Positions 53,528 through 63,400 of a stretch of 64,000 bases of DNA are shown here, piece by piece. Source of the DNA: Burkholderia sp. Nafp2/4-1b (GTDB taxonomy: Bacteria > Pseudomonadota > Gammaproteobacteria > Burkholderiales > Burkholderiaceae); NCBI RefSeq assembly GCF_003635165.1, contig NZ_ML058607.1, forward strand, positions 84,362 through 148,361, in the 5' to 3' direction. The notes under the pieces were generated by a model that did not search any database, had not been told where the DNA came from, and was given only the letters and a program-made list of their open reading frames with translations. Position numbers and translations under genes: made by a program. Position 1 is the stretch's first letter, and each line of letters opens with the position of its first letter.

Positions 53528-55264
53528 TCAGAACTGTGCGGTAACCTGAAAGCCAACTGTCACGCGTGCCGTAGGAAACCCAGACGGCTTGTAGATCGGC
53601 GTGCCGGCAAACAGGTCGTAACCGTAGGCGCCCAACCTAGTCGCGACGCTGCCCTTCACGCCGATTACCGCACCTGCCAGTTGCGTGCCGACGAGTGTGA
53701 CCGGCTGCGGCCCCCACACGCGGCCGTAGTCGATGCCCGCATACACCGCCTGCCCGGTCTGACCGATCGGCGCCTGCAGTTCGTTGCGCCAGTAGAAGCC
53801 ACGGGAGGCGGCCAGCATCGTCTCCCCGTCGAATCCGCGCACGGTATAACGGCTGCCGATCGTCATGTCGTCAATGTAGTACAGCGTGTTGCCCGTGTAC
53901 TGCCCGTGGAACGTCGTCACGTAGCGGAACGGCTGCTGCGCGATTGCGAACGGCACCGACAGATTTGCGTCGAGCACGGCCATCTTGTAGCGGTAGGTCG
54001 GACCGCCATCGGCCGCCAGAATGTCGTCCTGCGCGCCAAATGCGCCAATGCCCTGCCGGTATGCAAGCGTGCCGTCGAATTGCGCATTGCCGAAGTAGTG
54101 GCGATCGGTCAGGCCGAACTCGACGAACGTGTTGTTGCGGCGCTGCTGCGGAATTTCCGTATCTTCGATGAAGCTCTGGCCGAACCGGCGCGACATGCGG
54201 AACTGCGCGCCGAACACGTCGTTCTGGCTACGCGACAGCACGCGGTTCAGCTTGAAATCGACCGTCTTCGAATTGCCGCTCGCGATGAACGTCTGGTTCA
54301 CGCCGGCAATTTGCTGGTAGTACGTGTTGGTGTACGCGGATACCGTCGCGGTCCAGTAGCCCCACGGGATCGAGTAGAAGCCGTTCCAGCCGTGCGAGCC
54401 GAGACGCTTGTCGCCTAACTCGAGATCCTGGCTCACGCCGATGTTGAAGATGTCGTTCAGGCCAAGGGGATTGTCGATGCCGAGCGAAAGGTTGCCCTGC
54501 AGGCGGCCGGTCGCCCGCGTTCCTGAGTTGTCGATCGACGCGACGACCGTCCACGGCTTGCCTCGCTTCACGTCGAGCACGACGTCGCTTTCGCCAGGCA
54601 CGTCGGCTGGGACGATCTGCATCGACACATCCTGGCTCGACACGCGTTTCATCTGCTCGAGACCCTGTTCGAGATCGCGCAGGTTCAGCAATTCGCCGTC
54701 GCCGCTCGGGAAGGCGGTTTTCCAGGTGCCGCGGAGCTTTTCGTCGGCGAAGTGCACGTGGCGAATCACGCCGGGGATCAGTGAAAACTTGAGGGTGCCG
54801 GTCGACAGATCCTGTTCGGGAAGCAGCACGCGCGTCGTGACGTACCCGTGCGCCAGGATCGCTTGAGACAGGCCCTTGACGAGCGTGTCGAGCCCCTGTT
54901 TGCCGACGCACTGGCCGGTGTAGTGTTCGAGCCATTCACGAGCGAATGCGAAGCGGTCCATCGGCAAGGTCGACGCGCCTTGCGACTTCAGGGAAGCGGG
55001 CAGCGCATCGGGTACGTCGAGTGCGAAGCGCTCAATCCGAAAGCACGGCGTTTCGGCCGGCAGCGCCGGATACCCTGCGCTCGCCGCTACGCTCGAACGC
55101 ACCCCGGGCGCGGTGACGGTCCGTTCGCGCTCGCGCGCTTCCTCCTGCTGTCGGGTTTGCTGGTCGTTGCCCGAAATGATCGGGCGTGGAGCTTCTTGCG
55201 CCGACACGGTCATTGGAATCAGCCATGCGGCCGACAGCAGCACGACCGGGGTACGGATTGTCAT
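53528..55264 (-). CDS. bcpB: CDI two-partner secretion transporter BcpB (CdiB/TpsB)
   Basis: A 578-residue outer-membrane transporter that exports the BcpA exoprotein. After a signal peptide (LIPMTVSA) comes a Q/R/E-rich linker, POTRA domains (ETPCFRIERFALD, ILAHGYVTTRVLLPEQDLST, GTLKFSLIPG), and a 16-strand barrel with the conserved YTVRGFDGE motif of the L6 loop and a terminal ...TVGFQVTAQF ending in Phe. It is the last gene of the bcpAIOB cluster, 24 bp after bcpO. Placing the transporter gene last is the Burkholderia CDI order. Confidence 0.95.
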   Translation of the reverse strand: MTIRTPVVLLSAAWLIPMTVSAQEAPRPIISGNDQQTRQQEEARERERTVTAPGVRSSVAASAGYPALPAETPCFRIERFALDVPDALPASLKSQGASTLPMDRFAFAREWLEHYTGQCVGKQGLDTLVKGLSQAILAHGYVTTRVLLPEQDLSTGTLKFSLIPGVIRHVHFADEKLRGTWKTAFPSGDGELLNLRDLEQGLEQMKRVSSQDVSMQIVPADVPGESDVVLDVKRGKPWTVVASIDNSGTRATGRLQGNLSLGIDNPLGLNDIFNIGVSQDLELGDKRLGSHGWNGFYSIPWGYWTATVSAYTNTYYQQIAGVNQTFIASGNSKTVDFKLNRVLSRSQNDVFGAQFRMSRRFGQSFIEDTEIPQQRRNNTFVEFGLTDRHYFGNAQFDGTLAYRQGIGAFGAQDDILAADGGPTYRYKMAVLDANLSVPFAIAQQPFRYVTTFHGQYTGNTLYYIDDMTIGSRYTVRGFDGETMLAASRGFYWRNELQAPIGQTGQAVYAGIDYGRVWGPQPVTLVGTQLAGAVIGVKGSVATRLGAYGYDLFAGTPIYKPSGFPTARVTVGFQVTAQF

Positions 55265-55288
55265 AGATGTGGTTTTGTTCGTTCGATC

Positions 55289-55510
55289 TTATGGTTTGGG
55301 CGCTAAATGTCCCGGAATCCAAACCCATTCGGTACCGCTCCATTTCCAGAAGCCCATGACCCAGATCGTGCTCGACCACGACGGCAACACGGGCTCCATT
55401 TCCTGCTTCGACGGAGGACGTGGAGGTGCATCAGGAGGAACGGACTCGCACGCAGCGAGAAGCGCTGACATGACAAACGCCAGGACCACGGGCCATTTGG
55501 TTCTCTTCAT
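55289..55510 (-). CDS. bcpO: Small lipoprotein BcpO
   Basis: A 73-residue lipoprotein: signal peptide with lipobox LLAAC (Cys near residue 21), a proline-rich stretch (SVPPDAPPRPPSKQ), and a Trp-rich end (WVMGFWKWSGTEWVWIPGHL). It lies between the immunity and transporter genes, the position of bcpO in Burkholderia CDI loci. The family is not essential to all CDI systems and its role is unclear. The second ATG (55510) has GGAGG five bases upstream and is preferred to 55513. Confidence 0.85.
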   Translation of the reverse strand: MKRTKWPVVLAFVMSALLAACESVPPDAPPRPPSKQEMEPVLPSWSSTIWVMGFWKWSGTEWVWIPGHLAPKP

Positions 55511-55540
55511 CATTACCTCCGCGTCAGCGACGTTGACGGA

Positions 55541-56353
55541 TCATGTTTTGAACCATCGGGATACGCGGCCGATCAGTCCTTGCGGAGGAGGCACCCAACC
55601 GGGCTTCAGAAAGTCGTAGACGTCATCGTAGTGATCGAGAGGCTTGACCGGCATCAGCTCCATTGGCACCAGCGGATGGTCGATTTCAATTTGGATGCCA
55701 CGTCGCCAGCAAATTTTTGTCTCGAGCGTCCCAAGATAGGAGATGAAGTCCTCTAAATCTGGCCAAGCACTCTTGATGTTTGCGTGCCGCTTCTCGATCA
55801 GCGCCCTCAATCCCGCAGCATCGCGCGATAGAAGTAAGGAGAAAAAATACTCGCCACTTTCAATGGCTTGCCGATCAGCCTTGGCTCCCTTTTTCCTCAC
55901 TTCCTCGATAAGCGCCTCCAACTCCTGATCTTTACCCAAGATCGCGAGCTGGAATCTGTATTGCAGTGCCGCTGCCGATTTTGGATTGCTTCTTCCGTCA
56001 AGCAGGGCTGAGGTCTCAACATTTGCAGCCTGCTCGATAATGCCCTGATCATCGGATAGGATTGCACAAAGCAATTCAAGTCCCGTTGTGAAACTAGCAC
56101 CGCCATCCAAACCAACGCTCTCAATAGAAAGCTTTGAAGATAGATAGAAATTCTGCTTGCTGGCTGAGATATTATTATCTCCAAAATAATCAGCAACAGC
56201 TTGCGAACGTGCGCGGCTTGCCAGCCCACTGTAGACTGCACCAAGGCGGACTTTCGTTCGCCGATATACGGCGTCGTGAACGAGCTCAGGCAGCAACTCC
56301 TGCTCATTCCGAACGAGATTTTTCAATCTTCTTACTGATTCTGGATTATTCAT
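55541..56353 (-). CDS. bcpI: CDI immunity protein BcpI (possibly Imm49 family)
   Basis: A 270-residue cytoplasmic protein, mostly alpha-helical in pattern, encoded immediately after the toxin tip with an ATGA overlap (56350-56353). Such a partner must neutralise the cognate toxin. Its C-terminal part (TKICWRRGIQIEIDHPLVPM, DHYDDVYDFLKPGW) recalls the Imm49 family as I remember it; this is not certain. The gene is plainly AT-richer than everything around it except the adjoining toxin tip, which fits transfer of toxin and immunity as a unit. Confidence 0.82.
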   Translation of the reverse strand: MNNPESVRRLKNLVRNEQELLPELVHDAVYRRTKVRLGAVYSGLASRARSQAVADYFGDNNISASKQNFYLSSKLSIESVGLDGGASFTTGLELLCAILSDDQGIIEQAANVETSALLDGRSNPKSAAALQYRFQLAILGKDQELEALIEEVRKKGAKADRQAIESGEYFFSLLLSRDAAGLRALIEKRHANIKSAWPDLEDFISYLGTLETKICWRRGIQIEIDHPLVPMELMPVKPLDHYDDVYDFLKPGWVPPPQGLIGRVSRWFKT

Positions 56354-57480
56354 GGCGCATTCCGAGGAATTTTAACAATCACCATCCCATTAGAGTCGAC
56401 CCCGGAAACTAGCTTCACAAGGCTTCCATTCTTCCACGCTTGCTCCACAACGTTTGCCGTCGCCACCAATTCGGGGTTTTCAGATTTTCTTAGTCGGTCA
56501 ATGGAATATTGCACCCATTCATCCGTCTGCTGGGTAGGAAGTTCGGTCTTCCCATTCGCCGGATTCAAACTTATCGATCCCGTTTGATTGAGCGGCTTAA
56601 CCTCATTAACGTAAACTGTGTTTCCTTTAACGTAAACTCCGTCAAAGCAATTGGACGCACACTTCCCATCAAGCGGCGTGAAGCCATTGCGGACGAAGTA
56701 GTTATTCGCCACATACTCCCGCGCCTGTCCCTGCAAATCCTTGGACGGAAGTTGGTCGAGTTGCGATAGTACGCCTTGTTCCGCTGAATTCAGCTTCACT
56801 GGCATGCTCTCCATCGTTACCTTGCCGGTGCTGATAAACCCCTTATCAGTGGGCTTAACCGATCCCGCCAACCAAACATCGAGCGACTCGCCCGCACGCG
56901 CAACCGTTGCTCCGATCTTGTTTGTAAGGATACCGCCGATGACCGTTTCCTCGATCGTGTAATCGGGTTTCACGGAGCCGTTTTGCGTGGCAAAGGAATC
57001 CACTCGACTCTGATCACGCTGGCCTGCGCCTGGCGCGATCGAACCTGGGAGCGAACCTAGTACAGAGTTCAGATATTGGTCAGAACGCTGCGCAGGCGTC
57101 GCACTAAAATACGTCTGTGCCGCCCCATCGGAGATCATCGGTGAACCGCGTACCAGAATCGGCTTGCCCATATACTGCGACAACATGTCTTGCGCTGTCT
57201 GAAGGTTCGCTAGGTAGGAGCTCAGCCCTCCCATTGCGCCTTCGCTGGTCGGATTGTTCGCCGTCTGGATCAGCGTCTGGAGATACGCCATGTTTTCCTT
57301 GTTGGCGGTGTCGTCGACCATTCCCTTCGCCGCGCGCTCGAGCATGTCGGTCCAGTAAGTCGTTGCCTTCGCCACGCAACTTGAATCGCCGCGGCATACC
57401 GCCTGCGCCTTTTCCTTCGCGAGCTGCTCGACAACCTTCACCTCTTCCACGTGAAGCTGCCGATTGTAAAGCTCGTTATT
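56350..57480 (-). other. BcpA toxin region (BcpA-CT) from NNELYN to C-terminus
   Basis: 376 codons after and including NNELYN. The first part (to roughly residue 2340) is alanine/glutamine-rich and probably helps entry into the target cell. The final part has FDGVYVKGNTVYVNEVKPLN, i.e. Asp at 56641-56643, then Glu (56602-56604) and Lys (56596-56598) spaced as in PD-(D/E)xK nucleases, followed by a TQQTDEW block. A DNase or tRNase activity is therefore likely (inference). Base composition changes from GC-rich to about half AT at around 56,950. Confidence 0.75.
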
Positions 57481-60400
57481 CACGGCCGACCCTGCACCTG
57501 CCAGCGCACCGGATGAACCGCCACCTGCGACAACGCCAGCCGCCGCACCGCCCGCCGTCGCCACGATCTCGTTCAACGCATTCCGCGCGGCGGCTTGCGC
57601 GCTCAGCGGCAACTGGCTCACAGTCTGATCGATGATCGGCTGCGCCAGGGACTGCAGCACATCACCGGCCAGTGAACCCGCGATCGCTCCGCCGATGTTG
57701 CCACCCGACAGCGCTGCCCCGATCGCCGCCACTGCGGCGTGCAGCGCGTCGCGACCCGCACCGCCTTCGCCGAACAATGCCTTCATCTGCGGGCTGCTGT
57801 TTTCGAGCTGAGTCGCCGCTTCCGCCACCGCGAACGTCGCGACCTTGCCGAATGCCTGCGCAAAGGCCATATTGTTCTGGACCTTCTGCAGGTTGAATGT
57901 GTTCTCCACCGTCTGGTTCGCGTTCGCGGTGTCGCGCGACAGCCCGGCCGTGCTGTCCGTGCCGTTCTGTTCATCCGACTTCACGACGATCTTCGCCGGG
58001 CTCACCGCGGCGTGCGTGACGCCGCTCGCACTATCACCCGTCTGTGCAAAGCTCGGGCCACCCGACGTCGAAAAACCTTCCGACGATCCCGAATACGACA
58101 TCTTGTTCTGGATGTCGGTAAATCCGAGGCTGCCGGTCGTCAGCGTATTGCTGTCTGCCGGCGCAGCGCTCGCGATCTGTGCGCCGTTGAGCTGCGTATG
58201 GCCCGCCACGTTGACATCAAACCCTTCCTTGCCAGCCACGATGCCGGTTTGCTGGTTCACCGACGCATAATTCGCGTCGATGCTGGTGTGGCCGATCGAT
58301 GCGTCGACGCCGCCACCATAGCCGAACGTAAAGCTGCCGCTGACGCCCGTGTTGTGCTGGTTGCTGCTGTAGTTCGACGTATCCTGAAGGCTCGTCATCG
58401 TCAGGTCGCCGCCGACATCGACCTTGACCTTGTCGCCTGAAACCTTGGCGCCCGACAACGTCGTGTCACCGCCCGACTTCATCGTCAGCGTGTTGCCGGC
58501 CGCCACCGTCGTGTTGGTTTGCGTGACGCTGTCGCCGTTGCCCTGGCCGTGCGAGTTCGAGCCATTCGCGAAGACGCTGATCCCCGTATTCTTGCCCACG
58601 CCGATCGCCGCGCCTGCATTCCAGCCGGTCGAACTGTTCGAGCTCGTACTCTGTTCGGTGCTCTGCGCACTTTGCAGCGTGATCGCGTTGTTGGCGTCGA
58701 GCGCGACGTTCTTGCCGAGCACTGACGCTCCGGTCATCGCAATGTTTCCGGTGCCCGCCTGAGCGTTTCCGTTTGCGTCCGGTGTGCCCGTCGCGGTGAT
58801 GGAGACGTTGCCGTTGCCTACGATCGACGAACCTTTCGCGCTCGAAATCGATGTCGTCGCATTGCTGCTGCTATGGCTCGACCCGATGCTGAGCTGTACC
58901 TGAACGCCCTTGGCAGCTTCGCTCACGTTCCCGTTCGACAGGGCATTGGCCGCGTCCTTGATCCCGCCGCGGTTCTGGTAAGCCTGTTCGGCAGCCGCCA
59001 CGGCCTGTACTGCGGCGAGGCGCGAATCGCCCGACTGCTGGCCTTGGCGGACGGCGCCTGCCATCGACTGTCCGAGTCCGACCAGGCCGCCGCCCAATCC
59101 GACACTCAAACCCGACTGGCTGAACTGCTGCGACTGCGCGTCCTTGTAGGTGTCGTACGCGGCATTTACCGTCACGTTTTGAGCGGCGATACCGACATCC
59201 CGGCCTGCCACAATCGTGCTACCGGTAATCGTGGCATCCTTTCCGGCCTGGATCGTGACATTGCCCTGCGATGACCCGATCACACTCCCCTTGTTCGTCA
59301 CCGAGCTGCTTTGGTCTTGCTGCGCGGCCGAGCGCGAACCTACCGTCACCGACAAACCACCATTCGTCAGAAGACCCGATTCCTTCTTGTCGAAATAGCT
59401 GGACGATTGAGTCGTGTCTTGCGAGGTCGTGATGTTGACGTTGCGCGTCGCCTGCAACGTCACGTCGTTCGTGCCAACGACGTTGCTACCCGCCACGTTG
59501 ATGTCGCGGTTGCTGACGATATTGACGCCGTCGGCCGACACCGTGCTGCCCTGGCTATAGGTCGCCGTCTGGTCGATGCCGCTTGCAACCTGCACGCCGC
59601 TCACGACATTGCTGTGGCTGTGCGTTTCGTGCGAGTTCAGCACGTGCGTTTCGGTCGCTGCGCCGATATTCACATCGCCGCTCGCCATCAGGTTCGCATT
59701 GCCTTTATCCAGGCTGACCGTGCTGCCGCTGATCGTGAGATCCTTGCCCGACGCCAATGTGACGGTATCGCCGCCCTTGAGCGTCGTGCCTGAGAGCGCC
59801 TGATCGGACGTGTGCAGCGTCTCCGCATAGCTGCCGTGACTGTCGCTGCCCGAACTGTTGCTGTTCACCGTCGACGTCGCACTCGCCGCGCCGAGCGTCA
59901 CGTTGCCCTTGGCCGCGATCGTCCCGCCCTGGCCAAGGTCGATCTGCGCGCCCTTGGCCGTCAGGTCTCCGCCGACGCCGATGCTCGACTGTCCACCAAC
60001 CGTCACCGAGCTGCCAGTGACCTTGTTGATGTCGGTATTCGACACGCCGTTCGCCCGCTGCACGATCTTGTGCTCGCCGGTCTGAACCGCACCAAGATCC
60101 CAGTTGCCGCCGACATTCATGCCGAGATTGCCGCCGACCGACAGGTTGCCCGCGTTCTGCTGGAAGTTGCCGCCGGTGACGATAGACGCATTGCCCGCGA
60201 CGTCTAGTTTCGCGGTCGGCCCAAGCGTGGTCACCACGCTCGTCGCACCGTCGCGGCTCACCCGTGTGTTCGTCTTCGTCGCCGTATCGAGAATCAGGTC
60301 GTTCCCGGCCTCGAGCTGCAGACTGCCGGCCTTCACGTTCGCCGACGTCAGATCGATGTTGTTCTCGGTCTTCAGCGACATCAACCCGCCGCTTTGCAGC

Positions 60401-63400
60401 GCGCCGAATGCGTTGTCGATCTGCTTGCCCTGAATCGCCAGCGTATTGTCCGCCTTGATCGTGCCGCTGTTCGTGAACGACTGCGCGTTCTGGAAATCGA
60501 TGTTCGTCGCGCTGATCAACGGTCCGTTGACATTCTGCTGGCTGGCCTGCGCGAGATACACGACCGGCACGAGCACCGCCTGACCGTCGACCACGCGCGT
60601 TTCCATCATGATCACGTTGCTGGTCAGCTTCGACACCTGATCGGCCGACAAGCTCGCGCCGATTGGCAAATCGAGCGACTTCGACAGATCCGCTCCGGCT
60701 GCCATCAGCGATTGATACATCGTCTGCAAGTCCGCGTACGGTCCGAGCACTGCCTTTCCAGTCAGCGCCGTGACTTCGTTGCGCACGAGCTGCTGTTCGT
60801 AGAAGCCGTCGCCGAGACGCTTCGGGATATGCGTGAGGTCGACGCCGAGCTGGCCGAAGAAGTAGTCGCTCGAAATGAAATTCTTCTGGTTCGTGAACGC
60901 CGGGTTCGTCTCGATCACGTAGTTCGCGTTCGGCGCGGTAGTTGGCCGGTACAGCCCGCCCTGCGGAATCGTGAGGTTGTTGAGCACATTCAGCGCGCTC
61001 GCACTCGCGATGATCGGATCGACCGGCGCGGGCGGACCGCCGTGCACCGACGACGCCCCCGACTTCACTCCGCTCGCGTTTCCGCTCAGGTTGGTGGGCG
61101 TGAGACCCGGCACGGACTGCCCCGGCAGCAAGCCGAGTGACGGAATCGACGCGTTGCCCGCCGTGTTGTTGACGCTGACACCCGTGCCGGAAATCGTGCC
61201 GTTCGAACTTATCGTCGAGAAGTAGCCGGGCAGCGTGTAATCCTTGATCGATGCCGGCGCGGCTTGCGTGTAACCGCCCGGCCGCCCCGTCACGAATGGC
61301 GCGTTGCCGAATGGCAACTGCCAGTCGTGTTCGGAATTGTCGTAGTTGTTGTAGTGATATTGCCCGGAGTAGGAAACCGACACACCCGGCAGTTTCTGCC
61401 CCGACGCTGCCCAGCCGTCGGCATCGTAGCGGGCCGGCATCTTGATGTCGCCGACTGCCGCGATGTTGCTCCAGTAGTTTTGCAGCGTGCCGACCGACGA
61501 CGCATCGATCTTGCCGCCCGACACGATCTGCGCGGCCGGGCTGATGTCCGTCACGGTCGTCGCCGTCGCGCTGTCCGCGTAGTAGGTCGTGAACTGATAC
61601 GTGCTGTTCCACTGACCGCCGTGAGGCGGCTCGGTGTAGACGCCGCCGATGCTGTCCGGATCCTTCACGCCGATCTGGCCCGTACGGCCGCTGATCGGAA
61701 TGCCGAACTGGCCGAGCAGCGAGGGATCGATCGTGCGTGTCGACGTCTTCATCACCCGCCGCGTGCTCGTGACCTTGTCCGCGTGCAGTTCCATGTCGCC
61801 TTGGGACTGGATCAGCGCAGACACGTTATTGACCAGCGCCGCGTTCGTGTAGTTGCCGTTCGCGTCCTTGCCGCCAGCCAGCACGACCTTGCCCATCCCG
61901 AAGATGGCGGTCGTCGCCATCGAGTCGGTTGCAGTCGTGTCGTCGCGGTTTTCGATGTCACGTGCGAGGACTTCGAGCGTGCCGTTGCTGTCCGATGCAC
62001 CGATCAGCGCGGTCGGCCCGAGGTTCGAGATCGTATTCGTCGCGTTGAGCGACACGCTGGCGCCCACGAGCGCGCCCATATTGGTCAGGTTCGTCGATTG
62101 CGTGTGCAGCAGCGCACCGGCAGTCAGGGCACCCACGTTGACGATGTTGCCCGCGCTCACCCGCAGGTCGTTCACCGCCTGCAGGTTCGCGTTGTTCGTG
62201 AAAGTGCCGGGCAACGTGAAGGCGAGATCGTGACCGACGTTGAACTGCGTGTCGGCCGCCGCCGTGTAATCGCCCTGCAGGGTCACGTTCGCATCATGCT
62301 TCGCGCTGTATGTGCCGCCGCCTTGCAGCGTGGCCGCGGCGACGGACAAGTCGTGCGTCGAGCCGATCTGACCGTTCGTGTTCGTGATCGCGCCGGTCGT
62401 CGTGACATTCACGTCGCCGTTCGAGTTCGTGACGTTGCCAATGGTGCCGCCGCTGTTGTCCAGGGTGTTGCCTTGAACACGCAGCGATGCACCGCTGAGC
62501 TGACCGCCTTGCGTGTTGCTGATCGACGCTGCGCTGACCGTCACATCGCCGTTGCCGGTAATCGCGCCCATGCCCGCTACGCCGCCGGCGTGGCTGTTCG
62601 CGATCTGGCTGCCGCCTTGCACCGACATCCTGCCCGCGCCGAGGTCGACGATGGCGCCGTCCGCGTTGTCGATCGACGCCGATTGAATGTCGAGCGTGCT
62701 GGTGTCGCCCGCAACCGATTGCCCCGCCTGGATGTGGCCGCTTCGGTTTGACAGAGCGCCGCCGTTCTTCAATGACAGCGACGCATCCGATCGCAGCAAG
62801 CCCTGCGCGTTGTTCACGTCGCCTGCGATGGTCGCGTTGATGCCGCGTTGCGCGGCGAGGATACCGCTCGCGTTGTTCCAGGAAGCCGCGTTGACGATGG
62901 CTTGTCCCTTCGTCACGATGGTGCCCGACGCGTTGTTCAGCGCGCTTGATCCGTTGCCCGGTTCGATCGTCAGCGTGCCCGTGCCGGCGTGCGTAATGGT
63001 GCCGCCCGCGTTGTTCAGCTCGGCCGGCTTGAGCGTGAGGTCCGTGCTGTTGGTCTGGATTACGCCGCCGGCCGAGTTGTCGAGCGTGCCGCTGACGTTC
63101 ATCCCCATCGCTGACGATCCATACTGCGTGATCGTACCGCCGTGGTTCACGAGGTTTGCGGCCGTCAGCGCAAGCTGATTGGCTTCGAGCTTGCCGCCGC
63201 TGTTGTCGAGCGTCGAATCGGCGGTGACCGACAGGTTCGGTGCGACGATCGAGCCGCCCTGATTCGTCATCGAGCCCGTGTGGATCGTCGCGTTCGTGCT
63301 GGCACCGATCTGGCCGCCGTCGTTCGACAACGTACCGCTTGTGACACTGACGTCCGTGTTCGACAACAGCTTGCCGCTCGCATTGTTCAGCGTACCCGCG

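Noticed and set aside
59705..61612. 635-codon ORF in a second minus-strand frame inside bcpA
   Set aside because: Frame shadow of the repetitive filament gene; no domain pattern.
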